62,647 bases of DNA from Candidatus Accumulibacter appositus. GTDB taxonomy: Bacteria; Pseudomonadota; Gammaproteobacteria; Burkholderiales; Rhodocyclaceae. Positions within the stretch are counted from its first letter, which is position 1, and the number at the start of each line of letters is the position of its first letter. This document shows positions 39,924-48,716 of the stretch, piece by piece. The stretch lies in contig JEMX01000026.1 in the NCBI GenBank assembly GCA_000585055.1, positions 1,106-63,752 of the forward strand. The letters are read 5' to 3'. The position numbers and the translations under genes were made by a program. The notes beneath the pieces are model-generated. The model searched no databases. It was not told the origin of the DNA and was given only the letters and a program-made list of their open reading frames with translations.

Positions 39924-40943
39924 CTATGCTGCGGCAGGTGGATGGCTGATCGGCTCGGCGAGCAGCTCGGCGACCAGGCGCCGCACGGCTGCGCGTTCGG
40001 CCGCGGGCGCAAACAGCGCCGCGCGCTGCCGGCACTGCGCGGCGAGCCGCGCCAGCAGGCCATCGCCCTGCCCCTGGCTGGCCCGGCACTGAACGAGCAG
40101 TCCAGCCAGGCCATTAGCGTCGCCACAGGCGTAATAACCCGCGTAATCGCTACCAAGCATGCCGATATTGCCATCGATCGCCGAAGCGATCACCGGCGTG
40201 CCACTGCACACCGCTTCCATCACCACGTGCGCCCCGCCTTCCATACGGCTGGCGTGAATCAGCAGGTCGGCGCGCTGAATGCGTCGCCGCGTGTCCGCGT
40301 GTGACAAACCGCCCAGCCAGCGATAGCTCGCCGAAGCCGCCATCGTCGCCATTGCCGCTTCACCGAGCAGCGGATCGAGCGCCTGACCGACATGGTCGAT
40401 GCGAATATCGTCGCGCTCGGCGAGCAGCCGGGCGACCGCAAAGAGCGTCTCTGGATCCTTCTCTTGCCGCAGGTGCCCCACCATCAGCGCACGCAAGCGC
40501 CCTGCACTCTTCGGCAAAGTCTTCCGGCTGCTGGTCGACTGAAAGATCACCCTGGTCTTGTCGCGCAATTCGGCGCACAAGGCCAGCGGACCGCGCTCCT
40601 GCAACACCACCAGCGCATCGGCGAGTCGCAGCGATCGCTGCGCGCTGGCGTCGCTTTCGATGTCACGGTAAAGATCGGTGCCAGTGAGGATCACCGCCAG
40701 TCCGCGCGCACACCGCGCCTCCCTCCAGGCGACGATCGACAGTGACGAGCGACGGGCGTGCAAGGCCAGCATGACGCGATCCTGCACAGCCAACTCGTCC
40801 GGCCAGAGCCTAATGATCCGCGTCGGAAAGGGCAGGAATTGCTGCCAGCGACGCGCTGTCTGCCAGTTGCCGTTGTTGGCATCGGCAAGCGCCGGGCTCA
40901 CAATCACCACTTGGGGAACTTGCAGCGACCGGTCTTCTTTCAT
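39924..40943 (-). CDS. senB: Selenosugar synthase SenB (glycosyltransferase)
   Basis: 339 residues from the ATG at 40943; the frame is open further upstream but that part is antisense to senA and Arg/Pro-rich. The protein opens with VVIVSPALADANNGNWQTAR and has LALHARRSSLSIVAW, VILTGTDLYRDIESD, VIFQST, MVGHLRQEKDPETL and the donor-binding SRMEGGAHVVMEAVCSGTPV. These match the family of glycosyltransferases found beside selD, shown to make a selenosugar from selenophosphate and a UDP-sugar in selenoneine synthesis. It is 15 bp upstream of senC, so the two are co-transcribed. No Shine-Dalgarno precedes the start, which is only 17 bp from the divergent senA start. Confidence 0.85.
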   Translation of the reverse strand: MKEDRSLQVPQVVIVSPALADANNGNWQTARRWQQFLPFPTRIIRLWPDELAVQDRVMLALHARRSSLSIVAWREARCARGLAVILTGTDLYRDIESDASAQRSLRLADALVVLQERGPLALCAELRDKTRVIFQSTSSRKTLPKSAGRLRALMVGHLRQEKDPETLFAVARLLAERDDIRIDHVGQALDPLLGEAAMATMAASASYRWLGGLSHADTRRRIQRADLLIHASRMEGGAHVVMEAVCSGTPVIASAIDGNIGMLGSDYAGYYACGDANGLAGLLVQCRASQGQGDGLLARLAAQCRQRAALFAPAAERAAVRRLVAELLAEPISHPPAAA

Positions 40944-40960
40944 AGAGGGGAACCGAGACC

Positions 40961-42256
40961 ATGAAAACAGCCATGCAATGGGCAGCGGCGGAGGCCGCTC
41001 GGGAAGGCGGCCGGCAGGTGCTGATTGCGGCTTTGCAGGCAGCACGTCAGCGCACCCTGGCTCTGCTCGCCGCCTATGAACAGGCACTCGGCCCGGCGCT
41101 GCCGGTGCCGTTTTCGACGCAGCTGAATCCGCCGCTGTGGGAAATCGGCCATATTGGCTGGTTTCAGGATTTCTGGATCGCGCGCAATCCGCAGCGTGCG
41201 CTGGGCGATGGCGCCGATCCGGATGCGCCCCGCCCAGCCGGGCGCCTGCCGGCGGCGGACGCGCTCTACAACTCCAGCGTCGTCGCGCAGCCGACGCGCT
41301 GGCAGCTGCCGCTGCCCGATCTGATGGCCACCCGTGCCTATCTTGAGGAAGGTCTGAGCGAAACCCTGGCACTGTTGGCGCAAGCCGGCGAAACGCCGGC
41401 CGAGCTCTATTTCTTCCGCCTGGTCCTGTTCCACGAACAGATGCACGCCGAGGCCGCGACCTACATGGCGCAGGCACTCGACATCGCCCTGCCGACGGCC
41501 CTGCAAAGCTGGCGCCAGCCCAAGTCGCCAGCGCGTGCGCCTGCCCCCACTAGGCGCGGAACGAAGCTCGCCATCCTGAAGCTGCCCGGCAGCGATTGGC
41601 TGCTGGGCTACGATCGGCCAGGATTCGCCTTCGACAACGAGCTGAGTGCGCACAGGGTCACCTTGCCGGCGTTCGAGATCGATGCCACTGCGGTCACCTG
41701 GGAACGCTACCTGCCCTTCGTCGCCGCCGACGGCTACCACACGGCACGCTACTGGTTGGCCGCCGGCTGGCGCTGGCGCGAGAGCGAGCGCATCGACGCG
41801 CCGCGCTATCTGCGACGGGTCGACGGTCAATGGCAAGAGCTTCGTTTCGGGCAATGGCAAGCGCTGCAGGTCGCTTCGCCGGCCACGCAGCTCAGCTGGT
41901 TCGAGGCCGACGCCTGGTGTCGCTGGGCAGGGCGCCGGCTGCCAAGCGAAGCAGAGTGGGAGTACGCCGCGCTCGCCGCGGTCGCCGCACTCGCAGCGCC
42001 GAGCGACGGAGGCCGGCGATGCTACCAGTGGGGCCAGATCTGGGAATGGACAGCCAGCCACTTCCTGCCCTACCCGGGTTTTCGGGCCCACCCCTACCGC
42101 GACTATTCGGCGCCGTGGTTCGCCAGCCGCTACGTGCTGCGCGGCGCCAGCCCGGCGACGGCGCCGGAAATGATCCACCCGCGCTACCGCAACTACTTCA
42201 CGCCCGAACGCAACGACATCTTCAGCGGCTTTCGTAGCTGCGCGATTGCCGGCTGA
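40961..42256 (+). CDS. senA: Selenoneine synthase SenA (EgtB-like)
   Basis: 431 residues, ATG at 40961 with GAGGGG ten bases before. The N-terminal DinB-like half has the iron-ligand pattern: first His in PPLWEIGHIGWFQDFWIARN and the HxxxH in LVLFHEQMHAEAATYMAQAL. The C-terminal FGE-fold half shows AVTWERYLPFVAADGYHTAR, LPSEAEWEYAA, GQIWEWTASHFLPYPGF, RYVLRGAS and the final RNDIFSGFRSCAIA. EgtB makes the C-S bond of ergothioneine; SenA makes the C-Se bond using hercynine and a selenosugar. Assignment to SenA rather than EgtB rests on the adjacent senB and senC. It converges with egtD, 33 bp away. Confidence 0.85.
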   Translation: MKTAMQWAAAEAAREGGRQVLIAALQAARQRTLALLAAYEQALGPALPVPFSTQLNPPLWEIGHIGWFQDFWIARNPQRALGDGADPDAPRPAGRLPAADALYNSSVVAQPTRWQLPLPDLMATRAYLEEGLSETLALLAQAGETPAELYFFRLVLFHEQMHAEAATYMAQALDIALPTALQSWRQPKSPARAPAPTRRGTKLAILKLPGSDWLLGYDRPGFAFDNELSAHRVTLPAFEIDATAVTWERYLPFVAADGYHTARYWLAAGWRWRESERIDAPRYLRRVDGQWQELRFGQWQALQVASPATQLSWFEADAWCRWAGRRLPSEAEWEYAALAAVAALAAPSDGGRRCYQWGQIWEWTASHFLPYPGFRAHPYRDYSAPWFASRYVLRGASPATAPEMIHPRYRNYFTPERNDIFSGFRSCAIAG

Positions 42257-42289
42257 GGGCTTTCGGCAATCGACAATCACCACTGTTCC

Positions 42290-43240
42290 TTAGGCCTGCG
42301 CCAGGAAAACCGCAAACCAGGCTCGCTCATCGGTCCAGCGCCGAATTCGCGAAAATCCCGCAGCGCTCAGCAAAGCCGCAAAATCCTCGGCGCGCCACTT
42401 GTACGAGTTTTCCGTATGGATGCGCTCACCCGTGGCAAACGCCCGCTCGCCTCCAGGCCAAAGCACTTTAAGCGATCGTCGTGCTTCGAGATGCATCTCG
42501 ATCCGTGACTGCGCGCGGTCGAAGAACGCCACATGCTGCCAATCGGCCAGCACGAAATCACTGCCGATCAACTGGTTGAGGTGCCGCAGCAGGTTGCGAT
42601 TGAAGGCGGCCGTGACTCCCAGTGGATCGTCATAGGCGGCTTCGAGTACCGCAACCGGCTTGAGCAGATCGACGCCTATCAACAAGCCGCCTCCCTGCGT
42701 CGCCTGGCGTAACTGGTGCAGAAAATCGAGGGCCTGCGCCGGCGTGAAGTTGCCAATACTCGAACCCGGGTAGAACAGCAGACGCTGTCCGTCGCCGATC
42801 TCAAGGGGCAAGCGCAGCCGCTGCGAGAAGTCGGTGCCGACACCTAGCATTGGCAGGTCTGGGTGCTGCAGCTGCAGACGGGTCAGCGAATCGCCCAGGA
42901 AGTCCACCGAGATGTCGACGGCCACATAGCTGCCTACCGCGAACGGCGCCAGGAGGCGCGCCGCTTTTTCGCAGTCGCCTGCACCAATGTCTATCAGCGT
43001 CAAGCCAGTCGGGAGCTGCGTGGCGATTTCATCGACGTGGCGCGCGAAAATCGCCGCCTCGGTGCGCGTCGGGTAGTACTCGGGCAAGCGGGTGATCGCG
43101 GCAAACAGACTTGAGCCCAGCGCATCGTAGAAGTACTTCGGCGAGACGAGCGCCGGGGACGCAGTCAGGTCACGCAACAAGTCCGCATGCCGCCCCGCCG
43201 GTCCTTGCTGATCGATCTCAATCAGTCGCGGGGAGCGCAT
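42290..43240 (-). CDS. egtD: L-histidine N-alpha-methyltransferase EgtD
   Basis: 316 residues. Family motifs are SPKYFYDALGSSLFAAITRL, PEYYPTRTEAAIF, TLIDIGAGDCEKAARLL (SAM site), YVAVDISVDFL, LLFYPGSSIGNFTPAQALDF and GVDLLKPVAVLEAAYDDPLG, with NLLRHLNQLIGSDF and ENSYKWRAEDFAALLSAAGF towards the end. EgtD trimethylates histidine to hercynine, the shared precursor of ergothioneine and selenoneine. It converges with senA. Its start codon lies in a threefold 8-bp repeat and no clear ribosome site is seen. Confidence 0.93.
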   Translation of the reverse strand: MRSPRLIEIDQQGPAGRHADLLRDLTASPALVSPKYFYDALGSSLFAAITRLPEYYPTRTEAAIFARHVDEIATQLPTGLTLIDIGAGDCEKAARLLAPFAVGSYVAVDISVDFLGDSLTRLQLQHPDLPMLGVGTDFSQRLRLPLEIGDGQRLLFYPGSSIGNFTPAQALDFLHQLRQATQGGGLLIGVDLLKPVAVLEAAYDDPLGVTAAFNRNLLRHLNQLIGSDFVLADWQHVAFFDRAQSRIEMHLEARRSLKVLWPGGERAFATGERIHTENSYKWRAEDFAALLSAAGFSRIRRWTDERAWFAVFLAQA

Positions 43241-43260
43241 TCTCGCATTCTCGCATTGTC
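43237..43260. repeat. 8-bp x3 tandem repeat carrying the egtD start codon
   Basis: On the minus strand GAGAATGC occurs twice, preceded by the variant GACAATGC. Each unit contains an ATG and, as the period is 8, the three ATGs lie in three different frames. Only the last one opens egtD. Loss or gain of a unit would change the leader but not the egtD frame. Confidence 0.85.
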
Positions 43261-43619
43261 AGCGACTTGGCAGCGAGGGCAGGCGGCGATCGCCTGCCGC
43301 AAGACCATGCTCCCCTGATTGTAAAAGCGTGCTCACGGTTCTTGGCTGGCGTCGTCGCCGCTCCCTATGATGAGATTCAATCACAACTCACCCAGGGATC
43401 CGCTCCCCGGATGCATTCAAGATACGGCCTGATCGCGAGAATTCTTACGCAGTCGCGAGCACCATCACTCCCCCCGCGACCGCTTCGCCCGGCTATGGCA
43501 CCCAGGTCGGAACCCTGGCACCCAACCAATACCGGGACTTCCAGTCGCCCTACCCGTGGGCAAGCGCTGCCATCAAGAGGCGCTTCGCCGACAAGCTCGA
43601 GACTCTCCTCGCACGCGCC

Positions 43620-44075
43620 TTGTCACTCTCCCTGCTGGCGCTGCTTCTCCTGGCCAGCAGGGCTGACGCAGAACCCGGCCAGCCGGAAATGGTCACTATT
43701 GGCTTCCCCGCCACCAGCGAACAGACGATTTCCCTGACCTCACTGCGCGCCGTTTTCGGCATGATCCAGCGCGAGTGGCCGGCCAACACCGCGGTCAAGG
43801 TGTTTGTTCTGTCGGATGACACAGCCGAACATACCAATTTCAGCAAGAGCGTGCTACAGCTTTTTCCTCAGCAGTTGCGAAGCGCCTGGGAACGAGGCGT
43901 TTTTTCCGGGCACGGCAGCTACCCCGAACAACTGGCGTCATCACAGGAAATGCTGCGCCGTGTCGCTGCGACGCCAGGAGCGATTGGCTACCTCAAAGCA
44001 AGCGAAGTCGATGCCACAGTACGGGTGATCAGCGTCGAATGCCTGCCGGCTTTTTCGGTTCCGGCGCAGGCTTGA
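43620..44075 (+). CDS. Small secreted PstS-like (phosphate-binding-fold) protein
   Basis: About 151 residues from a TTG at 43620; the frame is open back to about 43374, so the start is uncertain and no good ribosome site is seen. A hydrophobic signal core (LSLLALLLLASRADA) is followed by a half-size periplasmic-binding-protein domain: SLTSLRAVFGMIQREWPANT, VKVFVLSDDTAEHTNFSK, RSAWERGVFSGHG and MLRRVAATPGAIGYLKASEV. This pattern is seen in short PstS-like proteins of unknown ligand. Phosphate transport is not proven. Confidence 0.65.
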   Translation: MSLSLLALLLLASRADAEPGQPEMVTIGFPATSEQTISLTSLRAVFGMIQREWPANTAVKVFVLSDDTAEHTNFSKSVLQLFPQQLRSAWERGVFSGHGSYPEQLASSQEMLRRVAATPGAIGYLKASEVDATVRVISVECLPAFSVPAQA

Positions 44076-44622
44076 GCAGAAACTCCACGAGTTTCCGACA
44101 ACGAGGCATCGACAGGCACGCGCGGCAAGCCAGGTCGGGATTACGCCATCGAATCGGCAACGCCCGACACAAGCGGCAACGCCGAGCTGGCTACCGCCCC
44201 AGGATCAGCCGAGCCAGACCGCTTCCCGAAAAATACAAGAGGCCGTGCCGCCGCAAGGCGACAGCGAAGCGGCCGATACGCGCCACGTGATTGACCAGGT
44301 TCAATGCCTGCTCGCCGCAAGGGTCGCGGCGTCCCCGGGCTGCCCGCCGTCATCCGAAGTCGCACACTCGGCAGTACCAACCCCCGGATAGCTCCCGGTC
44401 TCGTCCGTCAACTCGCCGACCCGCTGCGCCCGCTCGTTGCGGCACGGCTGGCGCACCAAGCGCATCCGCTCGACCTGTCCGCCGTTTGCAAGATAGCCGG
44501 CATCGTGAAGCACATCACATGAAAATGTAAAAGCTGTGTAACGCTTCTAGCGCGGCTGGCGGTTGCCACCTACCATGAGCACCGTCAAGCGCCTTCCTGA
44601 TGACTACCCTCCGAGGTTTCAC
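44076..44622. other. Intergenic region
   Basis: About 550 bp after the PstS-like gene. Several short open frames occur on both strands but none has a ribosome site and protein-like composition together. The A/T-richest part (44515-44550) could be a promoter for the small gene that follows. Confidence 0.4.
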
Positions 44623-44901
44623 ATGAGCACATTACGTTTTCCTGCACCTCGCAAGCAGAAGGCTTGGCACACCCTCGACAACCTGATGTGTGGTATGCCG
44701 AGGAAACACGGTCGCCAGCGACCGTTCGCGGACGTTCCGCGTCTCAGGCTACTGTTTGCCGGCCTCAGTCGAGGCACTCCAGGATACGCAGTTTGCCAGC
44801 AGCAGCCCGAGCCTCCGGACGATCCACTCTTCGACGCCAACAAACAAAGGTCTGATGGTTCATGGTGGCATACCGGCTTTCCCGACTGGTCGACGTTCTA
44901 A
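44623..44901 (+). CDS. Possible 92-aa hypothetical protein
   Basis: ATG at 44623 follows CCGAGG by a good distance. The product (STLRFPAPRKQKAWHTLDNL to HTGFPDWSTF) is basic at the N-terminus, Pro-rich in the middle and matches no family I recognise. Codon use is weakly biased, so this is a candidate only. Confidence 0.3.
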   Translation: MSTLRFPAPRKQKAWHTLDNLMCGMPRKHGRQRPFADVPRLRLLFAGLSRGTPGYAVCQQQPEPPDDPLFDANKQRSDGSWWHTGFPDWSTF

Positions 44902-45013
44902 GGCCTGTGGCATACTCTTTGATAGAGTTCCTGTCAGCGGCGCACCTCCGTCGCCGTGGACGAACGCCAGCATGGCGACCAGCCCAGGCCGCCAGGAATC
45001 AAGGAGACACCCC

Positions 45014-45268
45014 ATGCGCAACGACAGCCGGCCCAACCCTCACCATACGGCAGCGGTTCCGTCACTGGGCGTGGCTGATCGCCGGTCGGTGCCTGATCGG
45101 CGTGTCTGCAGCGATCGACGCCACAACGCCGATCGCCGCAAGCCAGCCGACAGCGAAGCTCTGCTCGCCGAACTCGAAAAGCGCGTCGCAGCCGCCATTC
45201 GCCAGCAGGGCAGCAATATTGAAGGAAATGGTTCAGGTTGGGACAAATTGATCATTCCCTTCACCTGA
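45014..45268 (+). CDS. Small hypothetical protein with DRR repeats (84 aa)
   Basis: The ATG at 45014 has a strong AAGGAGA ribosome site. The product has a His/Pro N-terminus, then a run of Asp-Arg-Arg motifs (ADRRSVPDRRVCSDRRHNAD), then an amphipathic helix (SEALLAELEKRVAAAIRQQG) and ends GWDKLIIPFT. No membrane segment or signal. DRR-rich small proteins of similar build occur as unannotated genes in betaproteobacteria (recollection). It converges with the SDR gene 54 bp away. Function unknown. Confidence 0.6.
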   Translation: MRNDSRPNPHHTAAVPSLGVADRRSVPDRRVCSDRRHNADRRKPADSEALLAELEKRVAAAIRQQGSNIEGNGSGWDKLIIPFT

Positions 45269-45322
45269 ACGGCCGCGGGCTGCGTGAGCCAGGGCCAGGG
45301 CAGACCGCGGTTCGGAGTGCGC

Positions 45323-46126
45323 TCAGGCGAAGCGCGCCGACAAACCGCCATCGACAAGCAGCTCGGTGGCAGTAATGTACTTGGCCTCGTCGGAAGCGAG
45401 AAACAGGGTCGCATAGGCGGTGTCCCAGGCGTCACCCATGTGGCCCATCGGACATTGCGCGTCACGCGTACGGATCAGGTTCGGAATATCGCCTTCCTCA
45501 CCGTACACCCGCGTCAGCGCGGCATGTACCAGCGGCGTGTTCATCAGCCCCGGCAATACGCAGTTGGCGCGGATGCCGTCGGGCGCATGCCGAATGGCCA
45601 TGGTTCGGGTCATGGCCACCATCGCACCTTTGCTCGCCGCGTAGAAGCCATAGTTGACGCCGGCCCAGCCGCGTACGGCGACCGAGGCATTGTTGACGAT
45701 CGCCCCCGACTTCTGGCGCATCATTACCGGCAGCACGTGATGGCAGGTGAGGTAGGCGCTCTTGATATTCACCGCCATCAGCCGGTCCCAACTCGCCTCG
45801 TCGAGTTCGGCCGGACCGCCAACGACGGCCATGCCGACGTTGTTCACCAGGATATCGATGCGTCCATACGCATCCAGGGCCTCCGCCACCAGCTTCTCGA
45901 CATCGGCGGCAAGGGTCACATCGGCGACCACGGCGATGCTTTCGCCGCCTTCTTCACGGATGATCGCTTGCGTCGCCGCGGCAGCCTCGGCGTCGATATC
46001 GGCACCGACGACCTTGGCACCCTGGCGCGCAAAAAGCACCGAAATCGCTTTGCCATTACCCCACCCGGGCCCCACCGAGCCGCTGCCGGCAACGATCGCC
46101 ACCTTGTCCTGCAAACGTCCGCCCAT
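45323..46126 (-). CDS. Short-chain dehydrogenase/reductase (SDR)
   Basis: 267 residues. The NAD(P) site is AIVAGSGSVGPGWGNGKAIS, a slightly unusual Gly-rich loop with an extra GWGNG, followed by VVGADID (an Asp that favours NAD). The catalytic region shows ILVNNVGMAV, IVNNASVAVRGW (Ser) and YGFYAASKGAMVAMTRTMAI (Tyr-x3-Lys). It ends ITATELLVDGGLSARFA. Substrate unknown. Its start is 3 bp from the stop of the CoA-ligase gene upstream, so the two are one operon. Confidence 0.88.
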   Translation of the reverse strand: MGGRLQDKVAIVAGSGSVGPGWGNGKAISVLFARQGAKVVGADIDAEAAAATQAIIREEGGESIAVVADVTLAADVEKLVAEALDAYGRIDILVNNVGMAVVGGPAELDEASWDRLMAVNIKSAYLTCHHVLPVMMRQKSGAIVNNASVAVRGWAGVNYGFYAASKGAMVAMTRTMAIRHAPDGIRANCVLPGLMNTPLVHAALTRVYGEEGDIPNLIRTRDAQCPMGHMGDAWDTAYATLFLASDEAKYITATELLVDGGLSARFA

Positions 46127-46128
46127 CT

Positions 46129-47691
46129 TCAGATCTCCCCTTGATCAGCCCAGTGACGCCAGTGACTCCGCAGTTCCGTCTTCAGCACCTTGCCGTAGTT
46201 GTTCTTCGGTAAAGCAGCGACGAAGAAGTAGTTCCTCGGCCGCTTGAAGCGGGCAATCGATTGCAGACACAGCTGATCAAGTTCCGCGGGGGGCGCCGCC
46301 AGCCCCGCTCGGCAGACGACGAAGGCAAGCACTTCCTCGCCCCACTCGGAACTCGGCCACCCGACAACCGACACCTCGGCGACGGCCGGGTGCTGCAGCA
46401 GCACTTCCTCGACCTCGCGCGGATAAATGTTGGCGCCGCCGCTGATGATCACGTCCTTGGAGCGGTCCTTGAGCGTCAGAAATCCGTCGTCATCGAGAAC
46501 ACCAATGTCACCGGTATGCAACCAGCCGTCGCGCAGCGTCTCTGCGGTCGCCTCGGGGTTGCGCCAGTAGCCCTGCATCACGGTTTCGCCGCGCACCAGC
46601 ACCTCGCCGGCGACACCGGCAGGCAGCGACTGGCCGTCCGCATCTGCAACAACGACTTCGACGATGCTGTGCGCGACGCCGACCGAAACAATGCGCTCCA
46701 GATAGCGCGGATGTGCGCGATCGGCCAGGTGCTGCCGTGCCAGCGCAGTGATCGTCATCGGACTCTCGCCCTGGCCGTAGATCTGCACCAAGCGATCGCC
46801 GAGCACCTCGAGCGCCCGTCGGATGTCCTCGAGATACATCGGGCCGCCGCCATAGACGAGGGTCTTGATGCCGCTGCAGTCAGCGCCGTGCGCAGCCACG
46901 TGCTCGACCAGACGGTGCACCATCGTCGGCGCGGCGAACAGCGAGGTGTGTCCGAAATGCCGCGACAAGGCCAGGACCTCGCCAACGTCAAAGCCGCCCG
47001 ACTCGGGAACGACGTGCCGCGCGCCGACCAGCACGTGCGCGAAGTTGTACATGCCGGCGCCGTGCGACATCGGTGCGGCGTAGAGGATGCTGTCGGCCCG
47101 CGTCGCCTGGTCCACGTCGGTGAAGTAGCAGAGGGTCATCGCCAACAGGTTACGCTGCGACAACATCACGCCCTTGGGTTGACCGGTGGTTCCCGAGGTA
47201 TAGAACAGCCAGGCCAGGTCGTCGGGCGCGCGCGGCACGACGGCGATCGTTTCGCCGTCGGTGAGGCGCCGGTATTCCGGCGTGTCGATCGAAACAATGC
47301 GCAGACCGGGCGCACTGCCGGTCACGGCGCCCCAACCACCGTCCAGCTCACCTGGCCCAGCCAGCTCTTCGGCGACAAACAGCAGCGACGCCGCCGAATT
47401 CTGGCAAATGAAAGCGACTTCACGCGCATGCAGCTTGTTGTTGATCGGCACCGCCACCAGGCCGGCGTGCCAGATGCCATAGAGCAGTTCCAGGTACTGC
47501 GGGCAGTTGGCCAGGAACAGGGCAACGCGGTCGCCCGCCCGCAGACCATGAACACCGCGCAAGTTGCCGGCAATCGCCGCCGCGCGACGGAACAACTCGG
47601 CGTAGGGCCAGAGCTCGTGTGCGCCGTGCGCGACCGCATTCCGCTGTGGAAAAACGCGGGCCGTGCGGGCCAGCAGGTGGGCGAGGTTCAT
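46129..47691 (-). CDS. Class I adenylate-forming acyl-CoA synthetase
   Basis: 520 residues from the ATG at 47691 (AAGG just before). The AMP-binding signature is LAWLFYTSGTTGQPKGVMLS. Other motifs are LVQIYGQGESPMTITALA, GWLHTGDIGVLDDDGFLTLK with the hinge DRSKDVIISGGANIYPREVE, and the C-terminal catalytic Lys region ALPKNNYGKVLKTELR. It activates a carboxylic acid to its CoA thioester; chain length or aromatic preference cannot be read. It is the middle gene of a hydrolase-ligase-SDR run, suggesting catabolism of a short or aromatic acid (inference). Confidence 0.9.
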   Translation of the reverse strand: MNLAHLLARTARVFPQRNAVAHGAHELWPYAELFRRAAAIAGNLRGVHGLRAGDRVALFLANCPQYLELLYGIWHAGLVAVPINNKLHAREVAFICQNSAASLLFVAEELAGPGELDGGWGAVTGSAPGLRIVSIDTPEYRRLTDGETIAVVPRAPDDLAWLFYTSGTTGQPKGVMLSQRNLLAMTLCYFTDVDQATRADSILYAAPMSHGAGMYNFAHVLVGARHVVPESGGFDVGEVLALSRHFGHTSLFAAPTMVHRLVEHVAAHGADCSGIKTLVYGGGPMYLEDIRRALEVLGDRLVQIYGQGESPMTITALARQHLADRAHPRYLERIVSVGVAHSIVEVVVADADGQSLPAGVAGEVLVRGETVMQGYWRNPEATAETLRDGWLHTGDIGVLDDDGFLTLKDRSKDVIISGGANIYPREVEEVLLQHPAVAEVSVVGWPSSEWGEEVLAFVVCRAGLAAPPAELDQLCLQSIARFKRPRNYFFVAALPKNNYGKVLKTELRSHWRHWADQGEI

Positions 47692-47780
47692 TGCCTTGCA
47701 ACGGCGCATGGCGAGCACCTCGTGCCGCCGCAGCTCAAGAACTTCATCGGTACGGCCGCCCTTCCCCTATCCCGACGTAC

Positions 47781-48716
47781 TCAGCCGCGATCGGCGAGCA
47801 GAAAGTCCTGGACAGCACGCACCTGCGGCTCATCGAGGAACATCGGCGCATGACCGACATCCGGCACTTCGACGAGCTTCGCCTTGGGCCCGCGCAGCGT
47901 CATCTCGACGGCCGTGTCATGCAGCAGGATGTCCGATTGGGCGCCGCGCAGCACCAGCGTCGGGCAACGAATGGCGTCATACATCGGCCACAGGCTGATT
48001 TCCTTGGCTTCAAGGAAGGCCTTCTGGTACGGCTGCGCCAGCGCACGATCATAGTTCATCTCGAAGCCACCCTCGGCTTTCGGGCGCGTCCCAACGACTG
48101 TCATGTAACGCCATTGCGCATCCGTGAGCCTGCCGAAGGGCGCACAGACCGTACGCACATAGGCTTCCGCCTCGTCGAGGTCGGCAAAGTCGGGGGCCTT
48201 GCCGAGATACTCGCCGATTCGTTGCAGCGCATCCAGGGCAATCAGCGGCCCGACGTCGTTGAGCACCATGCGCGTGATCGGCGAGCCCGGCAGGCTCGAC
48301 AGGAACATGCCGATCAGCCCGCCCATCGAAGTCCCCAGCCAGTGCACCGAATCGACACCGAGGCGGGCAATCAGGGTAATGATGTCGTTGGCGTAGGTGG
48401 GCAGCGCGTAGTCGTCGGGAAAGAAGAGGCGATCGCTACGCCCGCGGCCGACAATGTCCGGGCAGATCACCCGGTAATCGCTGGCCAGGGCATTGGCCAG
48501 CACGTCAAAATCCCGGCCGTTGCGGGTCAGGCCGTGCACGCAGAGCAGCACCTGCGGATTTTCCGCATCACCCCACTCCGTATAGGCCATCGTGTGCAGC
48601 CCGTGTGGGCCAAGGCAACGCACCGTGCTCTCGCGCATGTTGTTCACCCGCACGCCGCCAGCCTGGCCGGGTCGCGAAGTGACGACCAGTTCGTCGAATT
48701 CCTTGAGTATCACCAT
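47781..48716 (-). CDS. Alpha/beta hydrolase
   Basis: About 311 residues from the ATG at 48716 with GGGGA upstream; the frame stays open further upstream without a signal. Family features are VLLCVHGLTRNGRDFDVLAN (oxyanion hole), CPDIVGRGRSD, the nucleophile Ser in WLGTSMGGLIGMFLSS, an acidic residue in LVLRGAQSDILL and the catalytic His in VPDVGHAPMF. It is 90 bp upstream of the CoA-ligase on the same strand. It may release the acid that the ligase activates; substrate unknown. Confidence 0.88.
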   Translation of the reverse strand: MVILKEFDELVVTSRPGQAGGVRVNNMRESTVRCLGPHGLHTMAYTEWGDAENPQVLLCVHGLTRNGRDFDVLANALASDYRVICPDIVGRGRSDRLFFPDDYALPTYANDIITLIARLGVDSVHWLGTSMGGLIGMFLSSLPGSPITRMVLNDVGPLIALDALQRIGEYLGKAPDFADLDEAEAYVRTVCAPFGRLTDAQWRYMTVVGTRPKAEGGFEMNYDRALAQPYQKAFLEAKEISLWPMYDAIRCPTLVLRGAQSDILLHDTAVEMTLRGPKAKLVEVPDVGHAPMFLDEPQVRAVQDFLLADRG

